A DNA stretch of 64,000 bases from Saprospiraceae bacterium. GTDB taxonomy: Bacteria; Bacteroidota; Bacteroidia; Chitinophagales; Saprospiraceae. The notes under the pieces were generated by a model. The model saw nothing but the letters and a program-made list of their open reading frames with translations. It was not told the DNA's origin and made no database searches. This document shows, one piece after another, positions 33,737-43,300 of the stretch. The DNA lies in NCBI GenBank assembly GCA_020631355.1, contig JAHDHL010000001.1, forward strand, positions 111,616 to 175,615. Reading direction: 5' to 3'. Each line of letters starts with the position of its first letter. Position 1 is the first letter of the stretch. Made by a program: the position numbers and the translations under genes.

Positions 33737-35056
33737 TTAAGCCTTAGCTTGTTGTTCTGCTACAAATCCCTTGATCCATTCAGAAGTAACGGACTTAGGT
33801 CTTTCAAGTGGTGTACCCAGTGCTCTTGCCCAGCAAGATGCAGCCAATACTCCCATTGCCCTACTCACACCGAACAATACGGTATAGAAGCTGTATTCAG
33901 TCATTCCATAGTGTACCAATAATGCACCAGAGTGTGCATCTACATTCGGCCAAGGATTCTTGACCTTACCCAAACCTTGAAGGATTGGAGGTACAACTTC
34001 GAATGCTTTCCAAATAACGGATATGATATCAGAATTCTGAATATACTCCTCAGCAAAACGCTTCTGTGCAGTAAATCGTGGATCCGGCTGCCTCAATACA
34101 GCATGACCATAACCCGGAATCACCTTACCTGCAGCTAGTGTATTATTCACATAATCAGCAATCTGCTCCTTGGTTGGTTGGCGGGTACCTAGGGTATCAA
34201 TCATTCTGAATACCCATTTGATTACTTCCTGATTCGCCAGACCGTGGAGTGGGCCAGCCAATGCGTCCATTCCTGCGGACAAGGACAAGTATACATCACT
34301 CAATGTAGAACCCACCAATTGGGTTGTATGCGCAGATGCATTACCTCCCTCATGGTCAGCATGAATGGTAAGGTACAATCTCATCAAGCTCTTGAATCCT
34401 GGCTTATCAATACCCAGCATATGAGCAAAGTTTCCACCCCAATCCAAGGAGATATCCGGATTGATAACGTCACCATTATGGTAACTTCTTCTGTAGATAT
34501 AAGCAGCGATACGAGGCAACTTCGCAATCAAGTTCATGGTGTCCTCGTAGGTAGCATCCCAATATTCACTCTTATTCATTCCCTCTGAATACCTACGTGC
34601 AAAAACACTTTCTGTCTGCATGGAAGATATTGCAATCGTAAATTGCGTCATCGGGTGAGTATCCTTTGGCAATGCGTTCAAGACCTTGAACGTATGGTCA
34701 GGAACCACAGACCTACGTTTCCATTGTTCAGACAACCATCTTACGTCATCCTCAGTTGGAATCTCATCCACCAACATTAACCAGAACAAACCTTCTGGTA
34801 GAGGCTCCTTACATCCAGGTGCGGTAGGTAGTAACTTACGAATCTCCGGTATGGAATAACCTCTGAAACGTATTCCCTCTACGGGATCCAATTGGGATGT
34901 TTCATAAAGCATGCTTTTTACGCCACGCATACCACCCATCGTCTGGGACAATTTAACGTCACCCACAATCATGTCTCCATGATTCTTTTTCAATGCTCTA
35001 ACTTCACTGAATACCTTTAAGGCTTTTTCCTGGAATTTCTGTTTGAGAGGATCCAT
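33737..35056 (-). CDS. gltA: Citrate synthase, mitochondrial-like type
   Basis: A 439-residue citrate synthase, condensing acetyl-CoA and oxaloacetate. The catalytic residues are visible: His in LHGLANQEV, His in PGYGHAVLRQPDPRFTAQ, and Asp in NVDAHSG. The layout, with an N-terminal segment ending in GVKSMLYETSQLDPVEGIRFRGYSIPEI, and the length match the eukaryotic (type I, mitochondrial) enzyme rather than the hexameric Gram-negative form. This branch occurs in some Saprospiria and Chitinophagaceae. It has no targeting peptide and is presumably dimeric without NADH control. It is divergent from the quinone-oxidoreductase-like gene. Confidence 0.9.
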   Translation of the reverse strand: MDPLKQKFQEKALKVFSEVRALKKNHGDMIVGDVKLSQTMGGMRGVKSMLYETSQLDPVEGIRFRGYSIPEIRKLLPTAPGCKEPLPEGLFWLMLVDEIPTEDDVRWLSEQWKRRSVVPDHTFKVLNALPKDTHPMTQFTIAISSMQTESVFARRYSEGMNKSEYWDATYEDTMNLIAKLPRIAAYIYRRSYHNGDVINPDISLDWGGNFAHMLGIDKPGFKSLMRLYLTIHADHEGGNASAHTTQLVGSTLSDVYLSLSAGMDALAGPLHGLANQEVIKWVFRMIDTLGTRQPTKEQIADYVNNTLAAGKVIPGYGHAVLRQPDPRFTAQKRFAEEYIQNSDIISVIWKAFEVVPPILQGLGKVKNPWPNVDAHSGALLVHYGMTEYSFYTVLFGVSRAMGVLAASCWARALGTPLERPKSVTSEWIKGFVAEQQAKA

Positions 35057-35114
35057 TAGCTGATTTCCTTGTTGAATTGTAAATGAATGAAATGTTTTCT
35101 ATATATCTAACATG

Positions 35115-35188
35115 CAAAATTAAATTTTGTTGTCAGGGTTTTAGAATGCTGCAAATTTAGCAAATTCTTATACTAAATTCTACCTTTG
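35115..35188. promoter_or_regulatory. Divergent promoter region (gltA / MDR reductase)
   Basis: On minus, TAATTTTG at 35115-35122 and TAAATTTG at 35152-35159 are both followed by C and face gltA. On plus, TACCTTTG at 35181-35188 faces the reductase gene 58 bases away, with TTTAG at 35156-35160 as a weak -33. It cannot be decided which minus box is used. Confidence 0.42.
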
Positions 35189-35245
35189 AAAGAATATCAT
35201 ACCATTGATTGAGTTGTTAATAAGTCCGTTAATTGATAATTGCAT

Positions 35246-36208
35246 ATGAAAGCATTGGTTTTAGAAGATGTAGGCCAAGCCCTACGCATCAAAGAAATGG
35301 ATTCTCCGGCTGAAAAAGAGGGTTACGTCAACGTCCGTATCAAAGCCGGTGCACTGAACCACAGGGATGTCTGGATTACGAAAGGAATGTATCCCGGGAT
35401 TCGTCCGAATGTGATATTGGGGTCGGATGGCGCAGGTATTCTTGATGGGCGGGAAGTCATCATCAATCCCAATCATGATTGGGGAGACAATCCTAGGGTA
35501 CAGAGCAAGGATTACCATATCCTAGGACTGCCTACTAATGGTACTTTCGCAGAGGAAGTACAGGTTCGTTCAGACAAGGTATTCCCAAAACCAAGACATC
35601 TTTCCATTGAGCATGCAGCTGCACTTCCTTTAGGTGGCATGACGGCTTACAGAGCCCTTTTCACTAAATGTGGCCTAAGAAAAGGAGAAAGGGTCCTCAT
35701 TTCTGGAGTAGGGGGCGGTGTAGCCCTTTTCGCTTTCCAATTTGCCGTGGCGGTAGGTGCCGAAGTATGGGTCACATCCGGTACGGAATGGAAGATTGAG
35801 AAAGCCATCAAAATGGGTGCTGCGGGTGGCATCAATTACAAGAATGCAGATTGGAAATCCTTTGGTAAGGAAACGGGTGGATTTGATGTTATTATTGATA
35901 GTGCCGGAGGGGATGGATTTATGAATTTGGTCAAAATTGCCAATCCGGGAGGCAGAATTTGCTTCTATGGTGGTACTCGTGGGAACATCACAAGTCTGAA
36001 TCCTCAGATTATTTTCTGGAAACAATTATCCATTTTCGGTTCAACAATGGGTTCTGATGAGGAATTCAGGGATATGATTGACTTCGTTGATGAACATCAG
36101 ATATCCCCCATCATTGATAGTGTTTATAATCTTGAGGATGCCAACGATGCATTCAAGAGGATGGAAAAAGGATTACAATTCGGAAAAATCGTATTGAATG
36201 TCGGTTAG
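35246..36208 (+). CDS. Zinc-independent MDR (quinone oxidoreductase-like) reductase
   Basis: A medium-chain dehydrogenase of 320 residues, read from the ATG at 35246; a TTG two codons earlier is also in frame. The N-terminal GroES fold has NHRDVWITKGMYPGIRPNVILGSDGAG. The Cys ligands for structural zinc are not seen, which suggests the QOR-like branch. The NADPH fold begins GVGGGVALFAFQFAVAVGAEVWVTSG (about 150-175) and the adjacent GGFDVIIDSAGGDGF. NADPH:quinone or alkenal reduction is possible; the substrate is undetermined. It is divergent from gltA. Confidence 0.8.
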   Translation: MKALVLEDVGQALRIKEMDSPAEKEGYVNVRIKAGALNHRDVWITKGMYPGIRPNVILGSDGAGILDGREVIINPNHDWGDNPRVQSKDYHILGLPTNGTFAEEVQVRSDKVFPKPRHLSIEHAAALPLGGMTAYRALFTKCGLRKGERVLISGVGGGVALFAFQFAVAVGAEVWVTSGTEWKIEKAIKMGAAGGINYKNADWKSFGKETGGFDVIIDSAGGDGFMNLVKIANPGGRICFYGGTRGNITSLNPQIIFWKQLSIFGSTMGSDEEFRDMIDFVDEHQISPIIDSVYNLEDANDAFKRMEKGLQFGKIVLNVG

Positions 36209-36259
36209 AGTCCGGATGGGATTCCATTTTCTAATCAATCATTTTATTAAATCTTAGAT

Positions 36260-36856
36260 ATGAAATATCAAATCCTTGCTTTCCTTGTGGTCGCTTCCTT
36301 TGTCCTGAGTTGCACTACAGACATTGATTATGCGCCCAAGCCCAGAAGTTTTCCAAGGATAGATTTTCCAGAAAAATCATATCAAACCTTTGACGAGGAT
36401 TATTGCAATTTCACCTTTGAATATCCCACTTATGCCAAAATCGAACAGGATACCGATTTTTTCGATGGCAAATCGAAACATGAATGCTGGTTCGACATCG
36501 TTATTCCTGAGCTGAACGGTAAGATTCATTGTAGTTATTATCCCATTGAAACGGATACATCTTTTGATAAACTAATGACCGATGCTTTCAAGTTAGCCAA
36601 CGAACACACTGTAAAGGCAGAGTATATTGATGAATTCATAGTCCAGAAGCCCAATGGTGTTTCGGGGTTTATTTTTGAAATCGATGGCCCGGTCGCTTCC
36701 CCATTCCAATTTTTCCTGACAGACAGTACCGACCATTTTCTTAGAGGCGCCATATACATAAGGGACAAAGCCAACCCTGACTCTCTGAAACCTGTTTATG
36801 AATACCTGAAGATGGATGCATCCATGCTTGTCAATTCATTTGAATGGAAGAAATAA
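36260..36856 (+). CDS. gldD: Gliding motility lipoprotein GldD
   Basis: A 198-residue lipoprotein. The signal MKYQILAFLVVASFVLSC is followed by DYAPKPRSFPRIDFPEKSYQTF, the hallmark of GldD. The remaining beta-rich body includes NFTFEYPTYAKIEQD, CWFDIVIPELNGKIHCSYYPI and SGFIFEIDGPVASPFQFFLTDS. GldD is needed for T9SS secretion and gliding in Flavobacterium johnsoniae; its exact role is not known. Length fits. It stands between the reductase gene and a strong terminator. The other gld genes are not adjacent here. Confidence 0.9.
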   Translation: MKYQILAFLVVASFVLSCTTDIDYAPKPRSFPRIDFPEKSYQTFDEDYCNFTFEYPTYAKIEQDTDFFDGKSKHECWFDIVIPELNGKIHCSYYPIETDTSFDKLMTDAFKLANEHTVKAEYIDEFIVQKPNGVSGFIFEIDGPVASPFQFFLTDSTDHFLRGAIYIRDKANPDSLKPVYEYLKMDASMLVNSFEWKK

Positions 36857-36876
36857 TTGGTTTCTAAATCAACACA

Positions 36877-36909
36877 AAAGGGCCTACATATCAAATATGT
36901 AGGCCCTTT
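36877..36909. terminator. Bidirectional terminator gldD / M28 peptidase
   Basis: Perfect 15-bp stem AAAGGGCCTACATAT/ATATGTAGGCCCTTT with a CAA loop, 20 bases after the gldD stop and 24 bases before the end of the convergent peptidase gene. T and A runs flank both sides. Confidence 0.85.
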
Positions 36910-36932
36910 CTATTATGAACTGATTCTATCTT

Positions 36933-37937
36933 TTAGAATTGGAATGCAGATTCATTATAAATGACTGCCAAAACCACATTACCTGTTGCAGACAATGCAC
37001 TCTTATCTATGATTTCGATATTGTCATCATGAGTATGCCAGTACTCTCCGAATCCTGTGTTAGGCTGGCGATTGATAATATCAATGGTAGGAATTTTAGC
37101 AATCTGATTCACGAAAGTATGATCATCCGTAATCGGACCTGTAGGAACATCCACGAAGTAATTGCTATATCCCAAATCAGCTGCCAATTTCCAAGTCTTA
37201 TTCATCAATGTCGGAGCATATCTCATTGATGTCTGCTCCTTGGTAAACCTTGCGTTTGCAGTTCCTACCATATCCAACAGGATACCATATTTAGCCCTGT
37301 AACCAGGAACATGCGGATTCTTAGACCAGTGTTGGGAACCCAAACACCAAGTATTTGTGGTATTGCCCTCACCTTCGCTATCTCCTTGGTCCTCAGCATC
37401 AAATAAAACAATATCCACTCCCAAATCTATTGGGTTTTCCTTGATAAGCCTAGCTATCTCAATCAAGACCGCTACACCACTTCCTCCGTCGTCAGCACCG
37501 TCGATGGCCTCATCCTTACGGTCTGTGTCCTGATCCGCAACATGCCTACTATCCCAATGTGCACATAATAAGACCCTCCTTTTCTTTTCAGGATTGAATG
37601 ATGCAATCACATTCACTGCATCAGCCTTGGCACCAAAATGAAAGTTTGCTTCGAAGCGTTGCATCGTAACTTTTGCTCCATAGCTATTGAATTTTTTCTC
37701 AAACCATTCGGAGCAATTCTTATGGGCTTGTGACCCCGGAACCCTTGGTCCAAAATCAACCTGTTTCTTGACGAATTCATATACAGAATCCCTATTGATG
37801 TTCGGAATAACCAATTCTTCGAATTCTGTTCCGCCTCCTCCGTTGTTGTTCTCCTTGGGTTCGCAACCTGTGAAAACCAGCAGGGCTGTGGCTACTAACG
37901 TAATGAAGCTCATCAGGATTAGTCGATATCTTGTCAT
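36933..37937 (-). CDS. M28-family zinc peptidase lipoprotein
   Basis: A 334-residue lipoprotein: the signal ends ALLVFTGCEPKE. The M28 fold shows LLCAHWDSRH (His metal ligand), IDGADDGGSGVAVLIEIA (bridging Asp), VDIVLFDAEDQGD (Glu/Asp ligands) and TDDHTFVNQ near the end, with the GSQAHKNCSEWF entry helix. This is the aminopeptidase/glutaminyl cyclase-like group, and the WDSRHVADQD segment is typical of the cyclase-like branch. Its site of action is the periplasm or outer membrane. It could mature N-termini of secreted proteins by pyroglutamate formation, which would fit T9SS cargo; that is inference. Confidence 0.83.
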   Translation of the reverse strand: MTRYRLILMSFITLVATALLVFTGCEPKENNNGGGGTEFEELVIPNINRDSVYEFVKKQVDFGPRVPGSQAHKNCSEWFEKKFNSYGAKVTMQRFEANFHFGAKADAVNVIASFNPEKKRRVLLCAHWDSRHVADQDTDRKDEAIDGADDGGSGVAVLIEIARLIKENPIDLGVDIVLFDAEDQGDSEGEGNTTNTWCLGSQHWSKNPHVPGYRAKYGILLDMVGTANARFTKEQTSMRYAPTLMNKTWKLAADLGYSNYFVDVPTGPITDDHTFVNQIAKIPTIDIINRQPNTGFGEYWHTHDDNIEIIDKSALSATGNVVLAVIYNESAFQF

Positions 37938-37968
37938 TTTTACTTCGTTTTCTTTATAACAAATAGAA

Positions 37969-37998
37969 TGAGGCTGCCCGATGGGTCAGGCAGCCTCA
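37969..37998 (-). terminator. Hairpin downstream of dnaB
   Basis: Stem TGAGGCTGCC/GGCAGCCTCA of 10 bp with a 10-base loop, 55 bases after the dnaB stop codon. It lies directly beneath the -7 box of the next gene (37999-38006), so it may end dnaB transcription and also sit in the 5' leader of the peptidase mRNA. Confidence 0.6.
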
Positions 37999-38006
37999 CA
38001 AAAGTA
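37999..38006 (-). promoter_or_regulatory. -7 box of the M28 peptidase gene
   Basis: Minus-strand TACTTTTG, followed immediately by the hairpin at 37969-37998. A transcript starting here would begin with that hairpin. Confidence 0.4.
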
Positions 38007-38053
38007 ACGCTAATTATATATTATCATTGCGAAAATGATCGTCCTTAATTCTT

Positions 38054-39592
38054 CTAGAATGGAATATCATCCAAATCATCATTCATCCTTGATGAACGGG
38101 TTATGATTCCACTTTGTAGTGCCTTATTGGGGTCATCCTTGGTTTCATTCGCTCCGAAGAAGTCGAAGTCAGAATCATCCAGATTCGCAAATTTGGCATA
38201 TTGGTCAATCCATTTCAGCTTGACCGTCTCCAAGGCTCCATTACGGTGCTTGGCAATGATGATTTCGGCAGTTCCCTTGAGTGAATTCCCTTCTTCATCC
38301 TCTAAGATTCCATAATATTCCGGACGATAGATAAATGATACGATATCTGCATCCTGCTCGATGGCTCCTGATTCACGCAAGTCAGAAAGCATCGGGCGTT
38401 TGTTACCTCCTCTGGTTTCTACCGCACGACTCAACTGTGACAATGCAATAACGGGAACACTCAATTCCTTAGCCAAACCCTTAAGGGCCCTTGAAATGGA
38501 ACTGATTTCCTGTTCACGGTTACCGCTACTCTTATCACCTCCACCTGACATCAATTGAAGATAATCGATGATGATCATCTGAATGTCGTGCTGCATTTTC
38601 AAACGACGGCATTTCGCCCTGAGTTCGAATACATTGATAGAGGGGGTATCATCAATAAAAATGGGTACCTCACTCATGCTTTCGATTGCAGAATGGAGTT
38701 GTTGCCATTCGTAGTCTTCCAAGTTACCATTTCTCATCTTACTACCCGAAATCTCCGCTTCCAAGGAAACAATCCTTTGGACCAATTGTACACTGGACAT
38801 CTCCAGTGAGAATACGGCTACCGGCTTTCCGAAATCAGTAGCGGCATTCTTGGCCAAGGCCAAGGTAAAACTCGTCTTACCCATACCCGGACGAGCAGCA
38901 ACGATAATCAAATCCGAAGGTTGCCAACCGGATGTAAGTCGGTCCAAATCCGTGAATCCGGTAGGAACTCCCGTAAGGCCGTCTTCCTTGACGGTCAATT
39001 CCTCCATTTGCTTCTGGAACTTACTCAACAATGAGCTCATTCCCTCATAACCCCTACTCAGGTTCTGTTGGGTAATGGAAAATAGTCCCTGTTCAGCCTC
39101 ATCCAATAGTTGGAAAACATCGGTTGTGTCCTCAAATGCATCTTTGATGGTTTTGGTGGAAACCCTGATTAATTCCCTTTGGATATGTTTTTGGGCAATA
39201 ATACGAGCATGGTATTCAATATTCGCAGCAGAAGCAACACGATTGGTCAGTTCAACCAAATAGTAGGCACCTCCGATTTTATCCAGATTGCCATCCTTTT
39301 TCAATTCTTCAGTTACGGTAAGCATATCCACAGGTTGCGAACGCTCAAACAAACGAAGCATGGCCTTGTAGATTCCCTTGTGCCCCTCGGAATAAAAACT
39401 CTCACTTTGCAGGATATCAATGACGATAGGAAGTGCATCCTTATCCAACATAAGGGCACCCAGTACCGCTTCCTCTAGAGGAATGGCTTGTGGTGGTACT
39501 TTTCCAAAGACAAATTCTGATAGCTCGCTATTATTATTGGTTCTAGCCAGGTTCCTTGTCCTTGCAACTTTCTTCATTGGGTCGTCCGCCAT
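38054..39592 (-). CDS. dnaB: Replicative DNA helicase DnaB
   Basis: A 512-residue hexameric replicative helicase. An N-terminal DnaB domain (about 28-130, starting PPQAIPLEEAVLGALMLDKDALP) precedes the RecA-like DnaB_C domain. Walker A GMGKTSFTLALAK is near 235, IIIDYLQLMSG is Walker B, and LSQLSRAVETRGGNKRPMLSDLRESGAIEQDADIV follows. It loads on DnaA-opened DNA and unwinds at the fork. A 760-base gap with a DnaA-box pair lies directly upstream. Confidence 0.96.
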   Translation of the reverse strand: MADDPMKKVARTRNLARTNNNSELSEFVFGKVPPQAIPLEEAVLGALMLDKDALPIVIDILQSESFYSEGHKGIYKAMLRLFERSQPVDMLTVTEELKKDGNLDKIGGAYYLVELTNRVASAANIEYHARIIAQKHIQRELIRVSTKTIKDAFEDTTDVFQLLDEAEQGLFSITQQNLSRGYEGMSSLLSKFQKQMEELTVKEDGLTGVPTGFTDLDRLTSGWQPSDLIIVAARPGMGKTSFTLALAKNAATDFGKPVAVFSLEMSSVQLVQRIVSLEAEISGSKMRNGNLEDYEWQQLHSAIESMSEVPIFIDDTPSINVFELRAKCRRLKMQHDIQMIIIDYLQLMSGGGDKSSGNREQEISSISRALKGLAKELSVPVIALSQLSRAVETRGGNKRPMLSDLRESGAIEQDADIVSFIYRPEYYGILEDEEGNSLKGTAEIIIAKHRNGALETVKLKWIDQYAKFANLDDSDFDFFGANETKDDPNKALQSGIITRSSRMNDDLDDIPF

Positions 39593-39622
39593 TGATCTTT
39601 TCTTTTACAAGATGAACTATTC

Positions 39623-39648
39623 CCTCTCGGAACATCAAGTTCCAGAGG
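39623..39648 (-). other. Hairpin in the dnaB leader
   Basis: CCTCT/AGAGG and GGAAC/GTTCC stack into a 10-bp stem with one bulged base and an ATCAA loop, about 30 bases before the dnaB start. It could affect translation or be a processing site; no known family is recognised. Confidence 0.4.
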
Positions 39649-39881
39649 CGAGCCCGTAGTTTACATTTTAGTATGCGATAGAAGATACGGAGAAATTATC
39701 GGATGTCATTGGTATCTGTTGTCTTTCTGTTCGTGTGGGGTCTAATACAAATTCCCTAAAGTTCAGTGAAATACGCAATGAGGTGGATCAACCAATAAGG
39801 TCTCTCTAGTTTTGTTCTTATGCTCACCACAAATCTACTACATAAGGGTAATACGTCGTTTATATGGTTATGTTGTTTCAG

Positions 39882-39922
39882 TTATCCACATATGTTGGTA
39901 ACTATCGTAACTATGTGGATAA
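39882..39922. promoter_or_regulatory. Pair of inverted DnaA boxes
   Basis: TTATCCACA at 39882-39890 and TGTGGATAA at 39914-39922 are perfect consensus DnaA boxes in inverted orientation. They extend to a 12-base inverted repeat GTTATCCACATA/TATGTGGATAAC (39881-39892 and 39912-39923) with a 19-base spacer. They lie about 290-330 bases before dnaB, so they may regulate it or belong to a replication origin. Confidence 0.65.
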
Positions 39923-40060
39923 CCCTGTGGGATGCTGTCCGGAAATCGGGGATTTCCATCATTCAAAAATATCTGAAAATTCAAATGAATCCTCTACACA
40001 CTTATTCCATTTTCCGTTTAAGTCTCATTCATAGTGAGTTACAAACGATACTTAAATGCT

Positions 40061-40260
40061 TATTTGAACATAAATCATATAGATGAATAAAATATTTCTT
40101 TGTTTTGATGATATATCATTATTGTGTTACAAAATGTTAGAAAGTTTATGAAAAAATTTTACTTAGAAACAAATTACATTCAAAAAACAACAACAAAAAC
40201 ATATACATTCAAATATACGAACAAAATGTATCAATCGTAATTTAATGTCTATCATTAACT
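40061..40260. other. AT-rich stretch, possible DNA-unwinding element
   Basis: About 200 bases visibly poor in G and C, with runs such as AAAAAATTTT and repeated ACAAC/CAAAAAAC, beginning about 140 bases right of the DnaA-box pair. An origin has this layout, but an AT-rich intergenic stretch is not proof. Confidence 0.3.
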
Positions 40261-40296
40261 TTCAGTGATTCATCCACCTCGAATCCTATATAAACA

Positions 40297-40328
40297 GTAA
40301 GGGAAGCTACTTTCGTAACTTCCCTTAC
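40297..40328 (-). terminator. Terminator of sprA
   Basis: On the minus strand a 14-bp stem GTAAGGGAAGTTAC/GTAGCTTCCCTTAC with one G-U pair, closed by GAAA, followed by TGTTTATA. It lies 25 bases after the sprA stop codon. Confidence 0.8.
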
Positions 40329-40352
40329 TTATTCCTTATATTCTCAATCAAA

Positions 40353-43300
40353 TTAATTCAATGAGAAACGAATTTGTAAACCTGCGGAAGTGTTGGTAAT
40401 TGGGAAAGAAGCAGAGGTTGCGGGTATTGTTCGGCTATAATCATAGAACAATCGCAAGTTCAACTGCTTATTCACAGCGTAATCTATGGACGGTGAAATC
40501 CTGATGGTTTTCATACCTCTAGTAGGTACACTCACCCCTTGGTCCAGTAAGTGATTAACGGTGACATCATCCCTGAAAGAAAAGTCGAACTTGAAGTTCA
40601 TGTCACTTCCCTTCTTGTCCTTACTTGTACCTCCCTTAGGGTCATTCTTAGATGTACGACCTTTCTTTTCGTCAATCTTCTTCTTGATACTGCTACCATC
40701 CAAATCTCCGAAATCCAAGAATTTGATATACACATTCTTCAGTCTATATCCTATTCCGATTACGAATTCCTCGGAACGAGATTCACTCAATTGGTAATCC
40801 GTAAAGCCCATTGCAAGGTTTCTGGATTTCTTCCAATCCAACTTAGCAGTCAAGTCGTTTTTGAATCGCATATCAACACCAATCAATGGAGCCAATTGTT
40901 CAGAAATCACGAGATTAGGAATCTCAAATTCTGAGTAGTAATTATCCGTATTCGGATTCGTAGCAAATGCATTATTCAAATCCCTATCCGTCTCGGTATT
41001 GAAACTATTAATATTCAAACCTGACTTATAGGAGTGCGTGATATTGACACTGGAGAAAATCTTATCCAATCCCTTAATCTTATGGAGTCCCTTGTAGGTC
41101 AACCTCCAATTGGGCAAAGGAATCGTCTTGAACACATTCAACTTCACCTTATTTGGATCCTTACCATTGTAAGCAGCCATGAAAGCGGGAATCAGAACAT
41201 CCAACTGATAACGACCGTATCCCTCATAATAATCACCGTATTCACTATCGGTGACGTGTGCGCCTGTCTGCCCGGCTTGTGCTGCCAATCTTTGTGAAAT
41301 CACTTCACGATTATCCTGGAATGTATCAAAAATACTGAAATAGTCTTTTTCGAACATGGTACCAATGGTCACATAGGAAATCTGGAAAGAACCTACTTCC
41401 CTGTACGCCAATTGATCGAAAGGACTTGACTCATCCACTTTCTTGAAGTAAGAGGAACTGTTTCTTGTCTCTTTCTTATCCGCTTCAATCTCAACCCTAA
41501 AGTCATTGAAAGGCTCAACGGTGAGCTTCGCATTGATATCCTGGGTTTCTGTAGTCAGTATTTGTTGGTTCAGGAAGATACTTTGGGTAATCCAATTCTG
41601 ATTCTCCAATAACCAATTCTCGTCCGGCTGTCTCCATCCGAAGATATAATCCCATCCGGGAGAGGCAAAACCATTATCCATTCCCAATAGCCTGTGTTCA
41701 GGAACGAATCCGGGTATTACACTTGAATATTGCTCGGAATAGGTGAACTTCGCTTTCCTAATCATCATCAAGGGCCTCAGCAGGGCCTTTGCCACAACAG
41801 AGGGTTCCTTGTCCTTTTTCTTCTTGTCCTTATCCTTGGCTGTCGCATCATCTTTCTTGGCCTTATCATCGGGCCTTTCTTTCTTATTCAGGTCCCTGGC
41901 CCGATTATTCCCCCGATTATTCTTGGACTTCTTACTATTAATCTTTTTGAGGAATTTCGACTTATTATAAAGTGTCACGAAATCCAAATCCCCATTAATC
42001 TGGCGGGTATTTCCATTCCTGACAATATTCCCCAAATAGATACCATCCTCACCGATATAATTCAAAGCACCTGCCTGCCATCCATAGTTGGCATTATATT
42101 GTGCCTTAACCTTGACGAAATCAAGGAACGGGAAGTTCTTGAAAGGAACATTATAAGTAACATTCACATTGTGCTGGTAATCCTTGTTACGTCCCCAATT
42201 ACGGATATTCGTCCAAATGGAGTCCCTAGCCACCTGGTCTATTGCACCATTGGGCTCGTCAATAACGGTATTATTTATCGCATTGAATGTTAGTTTCAAT
42301 GACTTACTCAAGTCCCATTTCAGGTCATATGACCTATCCCATGTAAACTTCTTATCGAAATAAGTAGCTTGGGCTTCATCAGAGAACCTATAGGTCGTAG
42401 ATTGGAACTGACGATGCATCCTTGTACTGAACGAGAACGAATTCGGATAAGGATTGAAATTGAAATCCGTGAAGAACTTCAGGTACTTCTTCGCCCCGGC
42501 TTTCTTGACCACTTTCTTGAATGGTGTAATGTATTTCACCTTTCTTGAATAATTGTAATCGACGATTCCCTGATGGTCCCTTAGGTTATCCCTTGCAATC
42601 AAAGGAGTACTTCTGTCCGTTTCCGAATAAGCATAGGTCAGACTCAAATTCTCCACATCCCATGGTTTGGGTTGTTTCTTATTATTGGTCCTTTCCTTTC
42701 TTACATTCGTCAGGTTGATACTCTTGATTTTGGTATTGTCCTGCGCCCTTTTCCTGATTTCATCCTTTTCCTCCTGGGTTGCAGCTGCCCGAATCTTATC
42801 TTTCAACTCAATATCCAAATCATATGGATCGTACTGCGGATTCTTAATGGTATTGGAATATTGGGCATAGAATGGGATTTTCACCCCTGATTTCTCAGGA
42901 AGGAACTTGCCCAATTCCAAGTTGGTAGCAACATCATACTGAATCATTTCTTCACGACTTCTCTGAATCAGTTTTTGTTCCAATCCACCAAATCCAATTG
43001 AAGTATAATTCGTGGAGACATTCACGTTACCGAAATCGGCCATTTGCACATCCAATCGTGCCAAGGCACCCCATCCTCCTCTCTCGTCAAAACCACTCAT
43101 ACGAAGCTCGTTCAACCAGATTTCAGCGCAACGTGCCAATCCGTCATCTTCAGTGTTTCTCACACCTACCATGACACTCTTGACCAAGCCCAGGTTAGGA
43201 TTTCCCTTCACACCAATTTTATTATCCGGATTATCCGGATCAGTGATGGTATATAAGAAATTCAGTGCTGCATTGGACGCATTTCTTTCTGTCTTTACCT

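Larger units (their letters stand above)
39593..40352. other. 760-base intergenic region upstream of dnaB
   Basis: No credible gene on either strand (a plus frame of 88 codons at 39820 has no protein character). It contains a dnaB leader hairpin, two inverted perfect DnaA boxes, a near-match box at 39818-39826 (TTATGCTCA), a markedly AT-rich stretch (about 40061-40260) and the sprA terminator. Confidence 0.6.

Noticed and set aside
39820-40086. Plus-strand reading frame of 88 codons in the dnaB upstream gap
   Set aside because: Its composition is unlike a protein, it spans the DnaA-box pair and AT-rich stretch, and it has no family motif.
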